Source of the DNA: Neoarius graeffei
Lineage: Eukaryota; Chordata; Actinopteri; Siluriformes; Ariidae
NCBI RefSeq assembly: GCF_027579695.1
Contig: NC_083587.1
Span: 52,559,021-52,623,020, forward strand
Length of the DNA stretch: 64,000 nt
Reading direction: 5' to 3'
Shown: positions 1-10,866 of the stretch, piece after piece
How the letters are laid out: each line of letters begins with the position of its first letter
Numbering within the stretch: the stretch's first letter is position 1
Made by a program: the position numbers and the translations under genes
Notes under the pieces: generated by a model
What the model was told of the DNA's origin: nothing
Database searches by the model: none
The model's input: the letters and a program-made list of their open reading frames with translations, nothing else

Positions 1-281
1 GGTTAGTACTGTCGCCTCACAGCAAGAAGGTTCTGGGTTCGAGCCCAGCAGCTGATGGGGGCCTTTCTGTGTGGAGTTTGCATGTTCTCCCCATGTGAGC
101 GTGGGTTTCCTCCGGGAGCTCCGGTTTCCCCCCACAGATCAAAGACATGCAGTTAAGTTAACGTGGGGTGGCCTTGGTCTGAAGTGCCCTTGAGCAAGGT
201 ACTTAACCCCTGACTGCTCCCCAGGCTGGGTTCACTGCTTCAGATGGGTTAAATGCACAGGATGAATCTCACTGTGGGGGT
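1..281 (+). mobile_element. V-SINE-like copy cut by the window edge, with a variant 3' tail
   Basis: The left part (1-162) is the tRNA-derived head and conserved central domain of the SINE family described in full at 8839. After the conserved AGTTAAC motif the sequence switches to a different tail (about 163-281) with a 'cccttgagcaagg' segment and an end resembling 'aatctcactgtg'. That tail belongs to another fish SINE subfamily I recognise. The head's first bases lie outside the window. Confidence 0.75.
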
Positions 282-283
282 GG

Positions 284-577
284 CACGGTGGTGTAGTGGT
301 TAGCACTGTCGCCTCACAAGAAAGAAGGTCCTGGGTTCGAGCCCAGCGAGGGCCTTTCTGTTCTCCCCGTGTCCGCGTGGGTTTCTTCCGGGTGCTCCGG
401 TTTCCCCCACAGTCCAAAGACATGCAGGTTAGGTTAACTGGTGGCTCTAAATTGACCGTAGGCGTGAATGTGAGCGTGATGTGTTAGCCCTGCGATGACC
501 TAGCGACTTGTCCAGGTTGTACCCCGCCTCTCGCCCATAGTCAGCTGGGATAGGCTCCAGCTTGCCTGCGACCCTGT
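284..577 (+). mobile_element. V-SINE-like copy, 3' end truncated
   Basis: It has a tRNA-like head with A box and B box (GGTTCGAGCCC), then the central domain. It lacks the last part of the tail and breaks off after 'gaccctgtag'. Confidence 0.8.
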
Positions 578-604
578 AGAATTTTATAACTAATCATGAT
601 TAAA

Positions 605-1128
605 TATGGGGTGATGTAGTGGTTAGCACTGTCGCCTCACAGCAAGAAGGTTCTGGGTTTGAGCCCAGTGGCTGACGAGGGCCTTTCTGTATGGAGTTTG
701 CATGCTCTTCCCGTGTCCTTGTGGGTTTCCTCCGGGTGCTCCGGTTTCCCCCACAGTCCAAAGGCATGCAGGTTAGGTTAACTGGTGACTCTAAACTGAC
801 CGGAGGTTTGAACGTGAGCATGATGTCATCATTCTCATCTCATTACCTCTAGCCGCTTTATCCTGTTCTACAGGGTCGCAGGCAAGCTGGAGCCTATCCC
901 AGCTGACTACGGGCGAAAGGCGGGGTACACCCTGGACAAGTCGCCAGGTCATTACAGGGCTGACACATAGACACAGACAACCATTCACACTCACATTCAC
1001 ACCTACGCTCAATTTAGAGCCACCAGTTAACCTAACCTCTCGCCCACAGTCAGTTGGGATAGGCTCCAGCTTGCCTGCGACCCTGTAGGACAGGATAAAG
1101 CGGCTACAAATAATGGATGGATGGATGG
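605..1128. repeat. Head-to-head SINE composite: + copy, inverted copy, + tail fragment
   Basis: Three pieces of the same SINE family lie end to end. A + copy (605-824) lacks its 3' third. An inverted copy (about 833-1042) lacks its head. A + 3' fragment (1043-1128) ends in (ATGG)n. The first two form a large imperfect palindrome. The (ATGG)n tail differs from the (GAGAT)n-type tail of the inverted copy, so at least two subfamilies are involved. Confidence 0.75.
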
Positions 1129-1239
1129 AATACACAATCTGGCAACCTGGTCTGACTGTTTCTGCGTGCTGCACGCGTTTTACACACTTCCACTGACTGA
1201 TCTTGGCTTTACAAAGCAAAATGCTGATTCAGTGCAAAA

Positions 1240-2028
1240 AAAAAAAAAAAGCTTAGTAGCCTAAAAGCAAGCAAGCAAAATATTTGCAACTAAATGCAAA
1301 AATATTAAAAATCAATAAACAGTTGAATGAAGCTATTTGCAATCAGCTGCAGAGGAGAACAACTTTAATGATGTAGGAAGATGAAATAGACATTTCCGGG
1401 TCTAATTATGTTAATAGTAACCAGTTTGAAGAATGGACAGATGTGCATGATGTTGTTGAAAGCTGCACAGTGTGTAACGGAAGCGCACGCGCTCATCTCT
1501 TACCTGCACACGGTGATTAAATTCCTCCTCTCCACAGCTCCGGTCCTCCCGGTGCTTTTCTTCCGAGCCGCGTTAAACCCCAGGCTCGGGGATGCCATAC
1601 CCGCTTCCTGTGCAGCCCAGATCTAGCTCCTGATCTCTTTTTTCCTGTCCCGTCCTCCTCAGATCACAGAGGCGTGTTGCGGACACAGAAGAGAAGGATT
1701 ACCTTCTGAGGCCGCGTTCCAATCTCACACCACTGTAGCCTACTAAGCAGCGCGTGCAAATACTACGCTCCATATGGTAACTATGGCAACCTGTCTTGTT
1801 GTCTTATTTGAACGCGCGCAGATTGGGACGCAGCCCTCACCAGTCACGTGTGCACGACTGTTACTACAGTGGACATAAAGGAAGGGAGTTCCCATTCACA
1901 GGATCTCTCTCTCTCTCTCTCTCTGATTAAAATCACATTAAAGCTTGAATCACTTTCTTTCATCACTGGTAACAGAAAGAATTTACAACTTTATTCATTT
2001 AACCCATCTGAAGCAGTGCACACACACA
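1240..2028. other. Unassigned segment with a GC/CpG-rich core
   Basis: No recognisable gene. About 1470-1850 is richer in G+C and CpG than its surroundings and holds CACGTG at 1846-1851 and a CT run near 1904-1924. It could be the promoter or first exon of a gene lying to the left. No convincing coding frame or splice pair supports this. Confidence 0.3.
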
Positions 2029-2030
2029 TA

Positions 2031-2547
2031 CACTACCGTTCAAAAGCTTGGGGTCACTTTGAAATGTCCTTATTTTTGAAAGAAAAGCACTGTTCTTTTC
2101 AATGAAGATCACTTTAAACTAATCAGAAATCCACTCTATACATTGCTAATGTGGTAAATGACTATTCTAGCTGCAAATGTCTGGTTTTTGGTGCAATATC
2201 TCCATAGGTGTATAGAGGCCCATTTCCAGCAACTCTCACTCCAGTGTTCTAATGGTACAATGTGTTTGCTCATTGCCTCAGAAGGCTAATGGATGATTAG
2301 AAAACCCTTGTACAATCATGTTAGCACAGCTGAAAACAGTTGAGCTCTTTAGAGAAGCTATAAAACTGACCTTCCTTTGAGCAGATTGAGTTTCTGGAGC
2401 ATCACATTTGTGGGGTCGATTAAATGCTCAAAATGGCCAGAAAAATGTCTTGACTATATTTTCTATTCATTTTACAACTTATGGTGGTGTGACTTTTCAT
2501 GGAAAACACAACATTGTCTGGGTGACCCCAAACTTTTGAACGGTAGT
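2031..2547. mobile_element. Tc1/mariner-type MITE with 'ACTACCGTTCAAAAG' termini
   Basis: The left end reads CACTACCGTTCAAAAGC after a TA; the right end is its inverted counterpart (AAACTTTTGAACGGTAGT) before a TA. The roughly 515-bp body has no transposase. The termini, TA target and long inverted ends place it with non-autonomous Tc1/mariner derivatives that are common in fish. Confidence 0.75.
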
Positions 2548-2550
2548 CTA

Positions 2551-3226
2551 TTGCCGCTTTTCCACTACAAACTCGGCTGAGCCGTGCCGTGCTGAGTCGA
2601 GCTGAGTGGGGCTGTTGGAGTTGCATTTCGACTACAACCGCGCTGAACCGTGCTGGCTGGAAGTGGGTGGACACATTGGGTGGAGTTAGCGAAAGTGGGT
2701 GGACGTCACGTGATGTCGTTAAGCAGCGCAAACAGTGACATCAGTGACCTTTTAAGCGGTAGTCTCACGACCCGAATAGTAAACAATAAACATGGAGGAC
2801 ATGGAGTCGTTAGTGTTGCTGGTCTTGGTGCTGTGGCTTGTTGTCACCGACAACGCCAACAGATACTGGCAAGAGCGTATAGATGAGGCGAGGCGCATAA
2901 GGCGTCAGAAATTCTCGTAATTCGGAATTCTTCTTCTTCCGGGTTTGCGGTGTTTACAGATCCCAGCGTGCTCGCGGGGCATGTGTGGGCATGTGAGGAC
3001 ACTCCTCCTCACCAATCAGTGCACAGGGGAGTGTCTGCTCACGCCCCCAACCTCACTCGGCTCACTTTGGCTCGATTCAGCCCCACTCCAAAACCGTGCG
3101 AGTTTTAGGGGCTAAGCAGGGCTGAAGCGAGCTGAGTCGTGCTGGTTTTTGGTAGTCGAAACGCGAGCAGTGTCGGGCTGAAGTGAGCTGAAGTGAGCTG
3201 AAAAAGGGTAGTGGAAAAGGGCCAAT
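2551..3226. mobile_element. PIF/Harbinger-like non-autonomous element with an ORF relic
   Basis: Inverted ends: left TTGCCGCTTTTCCACTAC, right GTAGTGGAAAAGGGCCAA. Inner ends are rich in repeated 'gctgagc/agctcagc' units. A short + ORF begins at ATG 2792 (MEDMESLVLLVLVL...) and stops near 2920. I recall similar N-termini from fish Harbinger-type transposases, so it may be a leftover of the parent ORF. It abuts the preceding MITE directly. The superfamily assignment is an inference. Confidence 0.5.
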
Positions 3227-3311
3227 ACATACCCAGAGCCATCCTAACAGCACCCGGGGAGCAGTTATGAGCCTCGCTCAAGGAGGCCTCAGCCCAAGGC
3301 CGTCCCATATT

Positions 3312-3764
3312 AACCTAACCGCATGTCTTTGGGGGAAACTGGCCCCCGCCGGCCGTTGGGCTCGAACCCAGAACCTTCTTGCTGTGAGGCGGCAGTGCCG
3401 CTGTGCAATGCTCATCTCATCTCATTATCTGTAGCCGCTTTATCCTGTTCAACAGGGTCACAGGCAAGCTGGAGCCTATCCCAGCTGACTACGGGTGAAA
3501 GGCGGGGTACACCCTGGACAAGTCGTCAGGTCATCACAGGGCTGACACATAGTCACAGACAACTATTCACACTCACATTCACACCTACGGTCAATTTAGA
3601 GTCACCAGTTAACCTAACCTGCATGTCTTTGGACTGTGGGGGAAACCGGAGCACCCAGAGGAAACCCACGCGGACACGGGGAGAACATGCAAACTCCGCA
3701 CAGAAAGGCCTCCGCCAGCCGCTGGGCTCAAACCCAGGACCTTCTTGCTGTGAGGTGACCGTGC
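3312..3764 (-). mobile_element. Two V-SINE-like copies, one inserted in the head of the other
   Basis: A short inverted fragment (3312-3400) is followed by a near full-length inverted copy (about 3413-3764). The motif 'ctgtgcaatgct' occurs on both sides of the second copy (3402-3413 and 3767-3778), which fits a target-site duplication. Confidence 0.75.
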
Positions 3765-3900
3765 TGCTGTGCAATGCTTACACGTACAATACTGCCTTTG
3801 TAATACACTTATGTTAACTATATCTGCAAACCTGTTTAATTTATGCAAATTTGTTCATTTTTTTCATCTCTAAAATTGTAGTTTATTTATTTTATATAGT

Positions 3901-3908
<8 letters not shown>

Positions 3909-3959
<51 letters not shown>
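3909..3959. repeat. (TA)n microsatellite
   Basis: About 25 uninterrupted TA units preceded by a short TG run. Confidence 0.95.
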
Positions 3960-3961
<2 letters not shown>

Positions 3962-4032
3962 TTTTTTGTATACTTGGTACTTTTGCACTACTCCTTCACT
4001 GCCTTATCTTTTTCTCTTTATATATTTTGCTG

Positions 4033-4395
4033 TGGCGGCACGGTGGTGTAGTGGTTAGCACTGTCGCCTCACAGCAAGAAGGTCCGGGTTCGAGCCCCGT
4101 GGTCGGCGAGGGCCTTTCTGTGTGGAGTTTGCATGTTCTCCCCGTGTCCGCGTGGGTTTCCTCCGGGTGCTCCGGTTTCCCCCACAGTCCAGAGACATGC
4201 AGGTTAGGTTAACTGGTGACTCTAAATTGACCGTGGGTGTGAATGGTTGTCTGAGTCTATGTGTCAGCCCTGTGATGACCTGGCAACTTGTCCAGGGTGT
4301 ACCCCGCCTTTCGCCCGTAGTCAGCTGGGATAGGCCCCAGCTTGCCTGCGACCCTGTAGAACAGGATAAAGCGGCTAGAGATAACGAGATGAGAA
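4033..4395 (+). mobile_element. V-SINE-like copy, full length, ATGAG-type tail
   Basis: Complete from the GGCGGCACGG head to the 'gagatgag' tail. Confidence 0.88.
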
Positions 4396-4409
4396 ATTTT
4401 GCTGCAGGG

Positions 4410-4777
4410 AGGCACGGTGGTGTAGCGGTTAGCGCTGTCGCCTCACAGCAAGAAGGTTCTGCGGTCGAGTCCAGTGGCCAACGGGGGCCTTTCTGTGTGG
4501 AGTTTGCATGTTCTCCCCGTGTCTGCATGAGTTTCCTCCAGGCGCTCCGGTTTCCCTTACAGTCCAAAGACATGCAGGTTAGGTTAACTGGTGACTCTAT
4601 TGACCGTAGGTGTGAATGTGAGTGTGAATGGTTGTCTGTGTCTATGTATCAGCCCTGTGATAACCTGGCAACTTGTCCAGGATGTACCCCGCCTTTCGCC
4701 CGTAGTCAGCTGGGATAGGCTCCAGCTTGCCTGCAACCCTGTAGGACAGGATAAGCGGCTACAGATGATGGATGGAT
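4410..4777 (+). mobile_element. V-SINE-like copy, full length, (ATGG)n tail
   Basis: Same head and centre as its neighbour, but it ends in 'gatgatggatggatgg'. It carries several transitions relative to the majority sequence, as expected of an older subfamily. Confidence 0.85.
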
Positions 4778-4822
4778 GGGTGGAAAGTTAAAGGAGAATG
4801 TCCAAACTTGTTTGAGCTGCGG

Positions 4823-5180
4823 TGGCACCGTGGTGTAGTGGTTAGCACTGTCACCTCATAGCAAGAAAGTTCTGCGTTTGAGCCTAGTGGCTGAATGGGG
4901 CCTTTCTGTGTGGAGTCTGTATGTTCTCCCCGTGTCCACGTGGGTTTCCTCCAGGTGCTCTGGTTTCCCCCACAGTCCAAAGACATGCAGGTTAGGCTAA
5001 TTGGTGGCTCTAAGTTGACTGTAGGTGTGAATGTGAATGGTTGTTTGTCTCTGTGTGTCAGCCCTGCGATGATTTGGCAACTTGTCCAAGGTGTACCCTG
5101 CCTCTTGCCCATAGTCAGCTGGGATAGGCTCCAGCTTGCCTGCGACATTGCAGAGGATAAGTGATTACAGATAATGGATG
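4823..5180 (+). mobile_element. V-SINE-like copy, diverged, (ATGG) tail
   Basis: The third + copy in a row. It has a mutated B box region (GTTTGAGCC) and more substitutions throughout, ending in 'ataatggatgg'. Confidence 0.82.
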
Positions 5181-5397
5181 GTTTGAGCTGCCAGGAATGT
5201 AAAACAGCACAACTCATTACAACAGTGTTGAACAGAAAAGCATCTCAAAACGTTGAACTGAGCAGAATAGCACATTAGTCAGCAAAAGCAGAGGAATCTG
5301 TGCACATGTTCACCAAAAACAGTTGAAGATTTGAAAAAGACCAGGCAACGTTTGTCCAATTTTTGACTGTCTAGTTTCAGTTACCGTACCCATGAAA

Positions 5398-5660
5398 ACA
5401 TCATATAATCTCCAGTAACTGTTTTATCCTGATCAAGGTCACAGTGGTCTATCCCAGGAACACTGGGCATGAGCCAGGAATGCACCCTGGATGGGGCACC
5501 ATGCACACACGTTTACAGAGGAAATTCACAACAAGAAGATTCCCAGTTTGAACCTGCCAGTTGACTGAGGCCTTTCTGTGTAGAATTTGCATGTTCTTCT
5601 TGGGTTTGCTCCAGTTTGCTTGCACAGTCCAAAACCATGTGGATTAGGTCAACTGGCTAC
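5398..5660. repeat. Strongly decayed SINE pieces
   Basis: About 5400-5510 resembles the inverted 3' part of the V-SINE-like family ('gttttatcctgatcaaggtc'). About 5530-5660 resembles the + head and centre ('aagaagattcccagtttgaacc', 'tttgcatgttctt'). Both are much older than the other copies. Confidence 0.5.
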
Positions 5661-5985
5661 TATTGTGTTGCATCATGTCTACTTTTAACAACACTTTGTA
5701 AATGTTTGGGAACTGAGGAGACCAATTGCTGTAGTTTTGAAAGTGAAATGTTGTCCCTTTCTTGCCTGATATACAATTTCAGTTGCTCAACAGTTCAGGA
5801 TCTCTTTTGTCATGTTTTGCGCTTCATCAGTCTGGATTGCAGGCAGGCCAGTTTAGCACCTGGATTCTTTTACTACGGAGCATACTGACAGTGTTAAATT
5901 AGCTAAAACAAGCTATTAACACAATTAGCTACCAGTCTGCAATACTAGTTATTAATATCAATCATTTCATGAAGGGCATGTATCT

Positions 5986-8215
5986 CATCTCATCTCATTA
6001 TCTCTAGCCACTTTATCCTGTTCTACAGGGTCGCAGGCAAGCTGGAGCCTATCCCAGCTGACTGCGGGCGAAAGGCAGGGTACACCCTGGACAAGTCGCC
6101 AGGTCATCACAGGGCTGACACATAGACACAGACAACCATTCACACTCTCATTCACACCTACGGTCAATTTAGAGTCATCAGTTAACCTAACCTGCATGTC
6201 TTTGGACTGTGGAGGAAACCGGAGCACCCGGAGAAAACCCACACGGACAGAACATGCAAACTCCACACAGAAAGGCCCTCGCCGGCCACGGGGCTCGAAC
6301 CCAGACCTAGAGGTAATTCATTCGAAACTCACATTTTCATTCAAAACTCACATTGATAACATCACCCGGATAGCTTTCTTTCATCTCAGAAATATTGCAA
6401 AGATAAATTTAATGTCATTGCATGAGGCAGAAAAACTAGTCCATGCTTTCGTTACCTCCAGGTTGGATTATTGTAATGCCTTACTGTCTGGATTTTCCAA
6501 TAAGTGCATAAATAAGCTCCAGTTAGTTCAAAATGCAGCAGCAAGAGTCCTTACTAGAACTAGAAAATATGACCACATCACGCCCGTCTTATCCACACTG
6601 CATTGGCTCCCAATCAAATTTCATATTGATTATAAAATACTACTATTGACCTTTAAAGCACTAAATGGTCTCGCACCACAGTACCTGAGTGAACTTCTGC
6701 TCCTCTATGACCCGCCATGCCTACTTGGATCAAAAGGTGCAGGCTATCTGCTGGTACCTCGTATAGTGAAGGCTACATCAGGGGGCAGAGCCTTTTCTTA
6801 CAAAGCCCCACAGTTATGGAACAGCCTTCCAAGTAGTGTTCGGGAATCAGACACAGTCTCAGCATTTAAGTCTAGGCTGAAAACGTATCTGTTTAGTCAA
6901 GCCTTTTGTTAATGGTGTTTATGAGGTAAAGGTGTAGATCTAGAGGGTCCTCAGACAGAGTGTTTTGGTAAACTGGGATGTATGGATGCTGTCAGTCCCC
7001 ACTCGCTTGCTCACTCGAGTATGTTGACGGTGTAGTGGCTGGCTGCTTTATGTCCCGGGGCTCCCTCATGCCTGTGTTACCTTCTGGCTCTCTCCTTTTA
7101 GTTATGCTGTCATAGTTAGTTGCCGGAGTCCCTGCTTGTACTCGGTGCAATATGTATACTGTTTCTACTTATTCAGGTGACATTGGGCATACCTAACAAC
7201 CTGCGTCTTCTTTCCCTCCCCCCCCAAATCTGTCCCTCTGAGTTACATGGAGTCAACAGGAAATCTTTTGGTGGAGAGGGTGGATACCTCGACTGGCTAT
7301 CGTAGCCTGCAGGGAATCGGCCGTCTTGAATTGTCTTGGCCAGCCCTAAGGGTCCCATCTGCATCTCATCATTGCTGAGGAGTGTGCTCCCATCACCCAA
7401 TCAAGCATCCAGCCAGAGCAGGTCATGATATATTTTTTAACCATATTAACATGCCATGCCATTGTTGTGTGTTATGCCTGATGTCAAGACTCTCGTCTCT
7501 GCGAGCCTACCACACAGATTTAATACTTGTCATTTTTAGGGCATACCTAACAACATGTGTTAGGTATTTCTCTCTCTCTTCCCTCCCCCCCCCCAATCTG
7601 TCTCTCTGAGTTACATGTTGGTCCTGGGATTGAGATGCTGGCCTCTTCTGCCCCTTGGACCTGCTTGATCCATCCTGGTGCCCTGTGTCTGGTTGGAGTT
7701 TTATCGCATCGCTCCTGTGAAGGACGGCCCCATGAGGACAGTTGAGGGTTATACCTGGAGGACTCTCTGGACTCTTACAGTAATGCTTTTATGGCTGAGG
7801 ACTACAGTTGACTTGCTAACTTTAGGACTGCAGTTATCATGAACAGTTTTGCACTCAAGTTTCCATCAGTGAAGAGTTTATAACATCAACACAACTGTCT
7901 TCATGTTAAAACTGTTAATGTTATAGTCATTGCCCAAATGAGTGTTGCCCAAATGAGGATGGGTTCCCTTTTGAGTCTGGTTCCTCTCGAGGTTTCTTCC
8001 TCATGTCGTCTGAGGGAGTTTTTCCTTGCCACCGTCGCCACAGGCTTGCTCATTGGGGATAGATTAGGGATAAAATTAGCTCATGTTTTAAGTCATTCAA
8101 ATTCTGTAAAGCTGCTTTGCGACAATGTTTATTGTTAAAAGCGCTATACAAATAAACTTGACTTGACCTTGCTGTGAGGCGACAGCGCTAACCACTACAC
8201 CACCGTGCCGTCCCG
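5986..8215 (-). mobile_element. V-SINE-like copy split by a LINE insertion
   Basis: The tail, centre and B box of an inverted SINE occupy 5986-6307. The rest of its head (A box side) resumes at about 8168 and ends near 8215. The 1.86 kb between is the LINE 3' end listed next, so the SINE was there first. Confidence 0.82.
6308..8167 (+). mobile_element. LINE (non-LTR retrotransposon) 3' end with C-terminal RT-protein fragment
   Basis: An open frame to the stop at 6910-6912 encodes the C-terminal region of a fish LINE polyprotein: about 200 residues with the recurrent motifs LDYCNALLSG, LQLVQNAAARVLT, HWLPI, APQLWNSLP and LKTYLFSQAF. This part follows the reverse transcriptase core. A long 3' UTR follows, ending in the conserved block 'ctgtaaagctgctttgcgac ... 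aagcgctatacaaataaac' with a (TTGAC) tail at 8167. The element is 5'-truncated. I cannot decide between I/Nimb and L2-like clades. An internal repeat of the 'gggcatacctaacaac' block (about 7187 and 7539) lies in the UTR. Confidence 0.82.
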
Positions 8216-8267
8216 GCATGTATCTGTGCTGGGTAAATAAATATTAAAAGTAGAAACAAACCTTAAT

Positions 8268-8650
8268 TACCTCCGCCAACTTTGTCGGAGGAGGTTATGT
8301 GTTCCCCTCCGTTTGTTTGTCTGTCTCTTCCCAACGTAATTCAAAAAGTAGTTTACAGAACTTGATGAAATTTGGAGGAAAGGTGAGCCACGGGCCAAGG
8401 AACAATTGCTTAGATTTTGATGCAAATCCCAATATGTACTGTATGTGGATCCAGGATCCAGAATACAGATATGTATGCGGATCCAGGATCTGTTTTGTCT
8501 TTTCCCAACATAACTCAAAGTAGTGAACGGATTTTGATGAAATTTTCAGGAAAAGTGGGCCATGGGCCAAGGAACAGTTATTCAGATTTTGATGCAAATC
8601 CAATATATGGCTTGGCAGAGGTATGCACTCTACCAAATGTCCTTATAGTT
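8268..8650. repeat. Dispersed repeat with internal duplication ('acctccgcc ... ggaggttatg')
   Basis: It starts with the small palindrome CCTCCGCC...GGAGGAGG. It contains two copies of a ~100-bp unit (about 8325-8430 and 8500-8600) sharing 'gatgaaattt' and 'gggccaaggaac', and ends with 'gcagaggtatgcactctac'. I recognise this as a widespread fish repeat but not its class. Confidence 0.55.
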
Positions 8651-8675
8651 TTATTCTGAAATTGGCCCATTTTCA

Positions 8676-9770
8676 GAATCAGAATCAGAATTACTTTATT
8701 AATCCCTGGAGGAAAATTCAAATTTGCTACCAAGCTCCTGAATCAAAGAAGTAGTAAACATGTCTAAAAATAGAAGATAAAATCATCTGAAAAAAAAGAA
8801 TAAATAAAAATAAAATAAATTTATATAAGTTCAATAACGGGCGGCACGGTGGTGTAGTGGTTAGCGCTGTCGCCTCACAGCAAGAAGGTCCTGGGTTCGA
8901 GCCCCGGGGCCGGCGAGGGCCTTTCTGTGCGGAGTTTGCATGTTCTCCCCGTGTCCGCGTGGGTTTCCTCCGGGTGCTCCGGTTTCCCCCACAGTCCAAA
9001 GACATGCAGGTTAGGTTAACTGGTGACTCTAAATTGAGCGTAGGTGTGAATGTGAGTGTGAATGGTTGTCTGTGTCTATGTGTCAGCCCTGTGATGACCT
9101 GGCGACTTGTCCAGGGTGTACCCCGCCTTTCGCCCGTAGTCAGCTGGGATAGGCTCCAGCTTGCCTGCGACCCTGTAGAAGGATAAAGCGGCTAGAGATA
9201 ATGAGATGAGATGAGAAGTTCAATAACTTAAGTAAAAGCAAAATAAAGTGATTTTATATACAATGATTCCTATATACATATATTGCACCTGAGTTAAGGA
9301 TACAGTATACATGGTAAGACAGTGTACCACAGTTATATAGTGGCATTGTACAGCTTGACTGCAACAGGTAGGAATGATTTCCTTTGTCTCTCAGTTGTGC
9401 AGGGTGGAAGAATCAGCCGTTTACTGAACGTGCTCTTGTGGCTGATCAGCTCCTCATGTAGACGGTGGGAAGGACAGTTTGGACAGTGTCCTCTTCTCCA
9501 ACACCACTGTCAGAGAGTCCAGTTCCACGCCTACAACATGGCCGGCCTTCCTGATGAGCTTATTGAGTCTGTTAGTGTCCTTCACCTTCAAGCCGCTGCC
9601 CCAGCAGACGACAGCGTACAGGATGGCACTGGCCACCGCAGATTCATAGAACATCCGGAGCATCATTCGGCAGATGTTGAAGGACCTCAGCCGTCTCAGA
9701 AAATAGAGACGGCTCTGGCCCTTTCTGGATACAGTGTCCACGTTATTGAAAACTGCTGCAGAGGATGGTT
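8676..9770 (-). mobile_element. LINE 3' end (RTE/Expander-like) with SINE nested inside
   Basis: On the - strand a C-terminal polyprotein fragment (about 9741 to 9330) carries GQSRLYFLRRLRSFN, ASAILYAVVCWG and RLNKLIRKAG motifs typical of the end of fish LINE ORF2. The 3' UTR runs left to a (TTCTGA)n tail at about 8676-8695. A V-SINE-like copy (8839-9215) sits in the 3' UTR. The clade assignment is tentative. Confidence 0.75.
8839..9215 (+). mobile_element. V-SINE-like tRNA-derived SINE, full length (reference copy)
   Basis: Structure from left to right: a tRNA-like head of about 80 bp with an A box (GTGGTGTAGTGGTTAGCGC) and an exact B box (GGTTCGAGCCC); a highly conserved central domain ('gcatgttctccccgtgtccg', 'acatgcaggttaggttaact'); a LINE-related 3' region ('gggataggctccagcttgcc', 'gataaagcggctagagata'); and a short (ATGAG)n tail. 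This matches the V-SINE/Mermaid architecture of fish. It is flanked by a perfect 12-bp target duplication, AAGTTCAATAAC, at 8827-8838 and 9216-9227. Nearly all ORFs over it are shadows shared by the other copies. It needs a partner LINE's reverse transcriptase. Confidence 0.92.
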
Positions 9771-9815
9771 AGAAAAATGACTTTTAAAAACTTGTTACAG
9801 TACAGACAAGGAGAG

Positions 9816-10180
9816 GGCAGCACGGTGGTGTAGTGGTTAGCACTGTCGCCTCACCGCAAGAAGGTCCTGGGTTCGAGCCCAGTGCCCGGAAAGGGCCTTT
9901 CTGTGCGAAGTTTGCATGTTCTTCCCGTGTCTGTGCGAGTTTCCTCCAGGTGCTCCGGTTTCCCCCACAGTCCAAAGACATGCAGGTTAGGCTAATTGGT
10001 GGCTCTAAATTGACCGTAGGTGTGAATATGAGTGTGAATGGTTGTTTGTCTCTGTGTCAGCCCTGTGATGACCTGGCGACTTGTCCAGAGTGTACCCTGC
10101 CTCTTGCCCATAGTCAGCTGGGATAGGCTCCAGCTTGCCTGCGACCCTGTAGAACAGGATAAGCGGCTAGAGATCATGGA
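9816..10180 (+). mobile_element. V-SINE-like copy, (ATGG)-type tail
   Basis: Full length with an intact B box. It ends 'agagatcatggat', so it belongs to the ATGG-tail subfamily. Confidence 0.85.
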
Positions 10181-10197
10181 TATATGAGGGTACATAT

Positions 10198-10412
10198 GAG
10201 GGTAAGTCAAAAAGTTCTAAGACAGATGTTATAATTTCAAAAGGTGTGAAAGACATCCCCCACAATTCTACAAAGAAGGAATTCTCCGATGGAAACGCCA
10301 CTTGCAGAAGTGTTTAGACTTAAATGGAGGATATGTAGAGAAATAGCTTTGTTATTTTCATAAATAAAGATTTTTTTTCAGTTTGTCTTAGAACTTTTTG
10401 ACTTCCCCTTGC
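10198..10412 (+). mobile_element. mariner remnant with both inverted ends
   Basis: Left end GGTAAGTCAAAAAGTTCTAA and right end CTTAGAACTTTTTGACTTCC are inverted repeats. Between them lies the last ~25 codons of a mariner transposase (reading about FYKEGILRWKRHLQKCLDLNG...YVEK, about 10270-10345), then a short A/T-rich 3' UTR. It is an internal-deletion derivative. Confidence 0.7.
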
Positions 10413-10647
10413 ACCTCAGATAATGAAATAATTGAGCTAAATTGACCCAGCTGCTGGGTAGATTATGATCACATCTGGTGGAGAAGGGAAGGGGCCCTGT
10501 CCTCAACCACTAAGCCAAGAGCTGGGTTTCAGAAAAAAACAAAAAACAAACAAACAAACAAACCCAGAATTAGTTTGAATTAAAAAAAAAAAAAAGGTCA
10601 AACAGCTTCAACCCAGTGGTTTTTTTTCCTTCTTTTTAAAGAGTGTA

Positions 10648-10724
10648 ACTTCCTAACAAGCTGGGATATGCGAATGAGAGAATTTCACTGTAATGTATAA
10701 AATAAAGGCATCTTTTTCTTATCA
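10648..10724 (+). repeat. 3' tail of a second SINE type
   Basis: The segment 'cctaacaagctgggatatgc ... aatttcactgtaatgta ... aataaaggc' is the 3' end of a fish SINE whose 5' part occurs separately at about 11645-11825. Confidence 0.55.
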
Positions 10725-10866
10725 GTGCTTGAAAATATTTTATTGATATAATCAGCTTTACTATACTGACCTCTGGTGGCTGTCAGAAGTAATGCTTTTC
10801 AAAAACAAAATTTTTTTTTTGAAAAGCGTGTAAAAGTAATAGGCGTAGCTTTCAAACTAACTAACT

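Noticed and set aside
3323..5217. Many 60-240-aa ORFs with recurring peptides such as CMSLDCGGNRSTRRKPTRTR
   Set aside because: They are frame shadows of V-SINE-like copies on both strands, recur at every copy, and have no independent coding signature.
6196..6912. 238-aa ORF as a gene starting at 6196
   Set aside because: Its first ~35 residues are SINE shadow; the rest is a LINE C-terminal fragment inserted in that SINE.
8839..8920. tRNA-like A and B boxes as genuine tRNA genes
   Set aside because: No cloverleaf with a proper anticodon arm; each is the head of a SINE with a central domain and tail attached.
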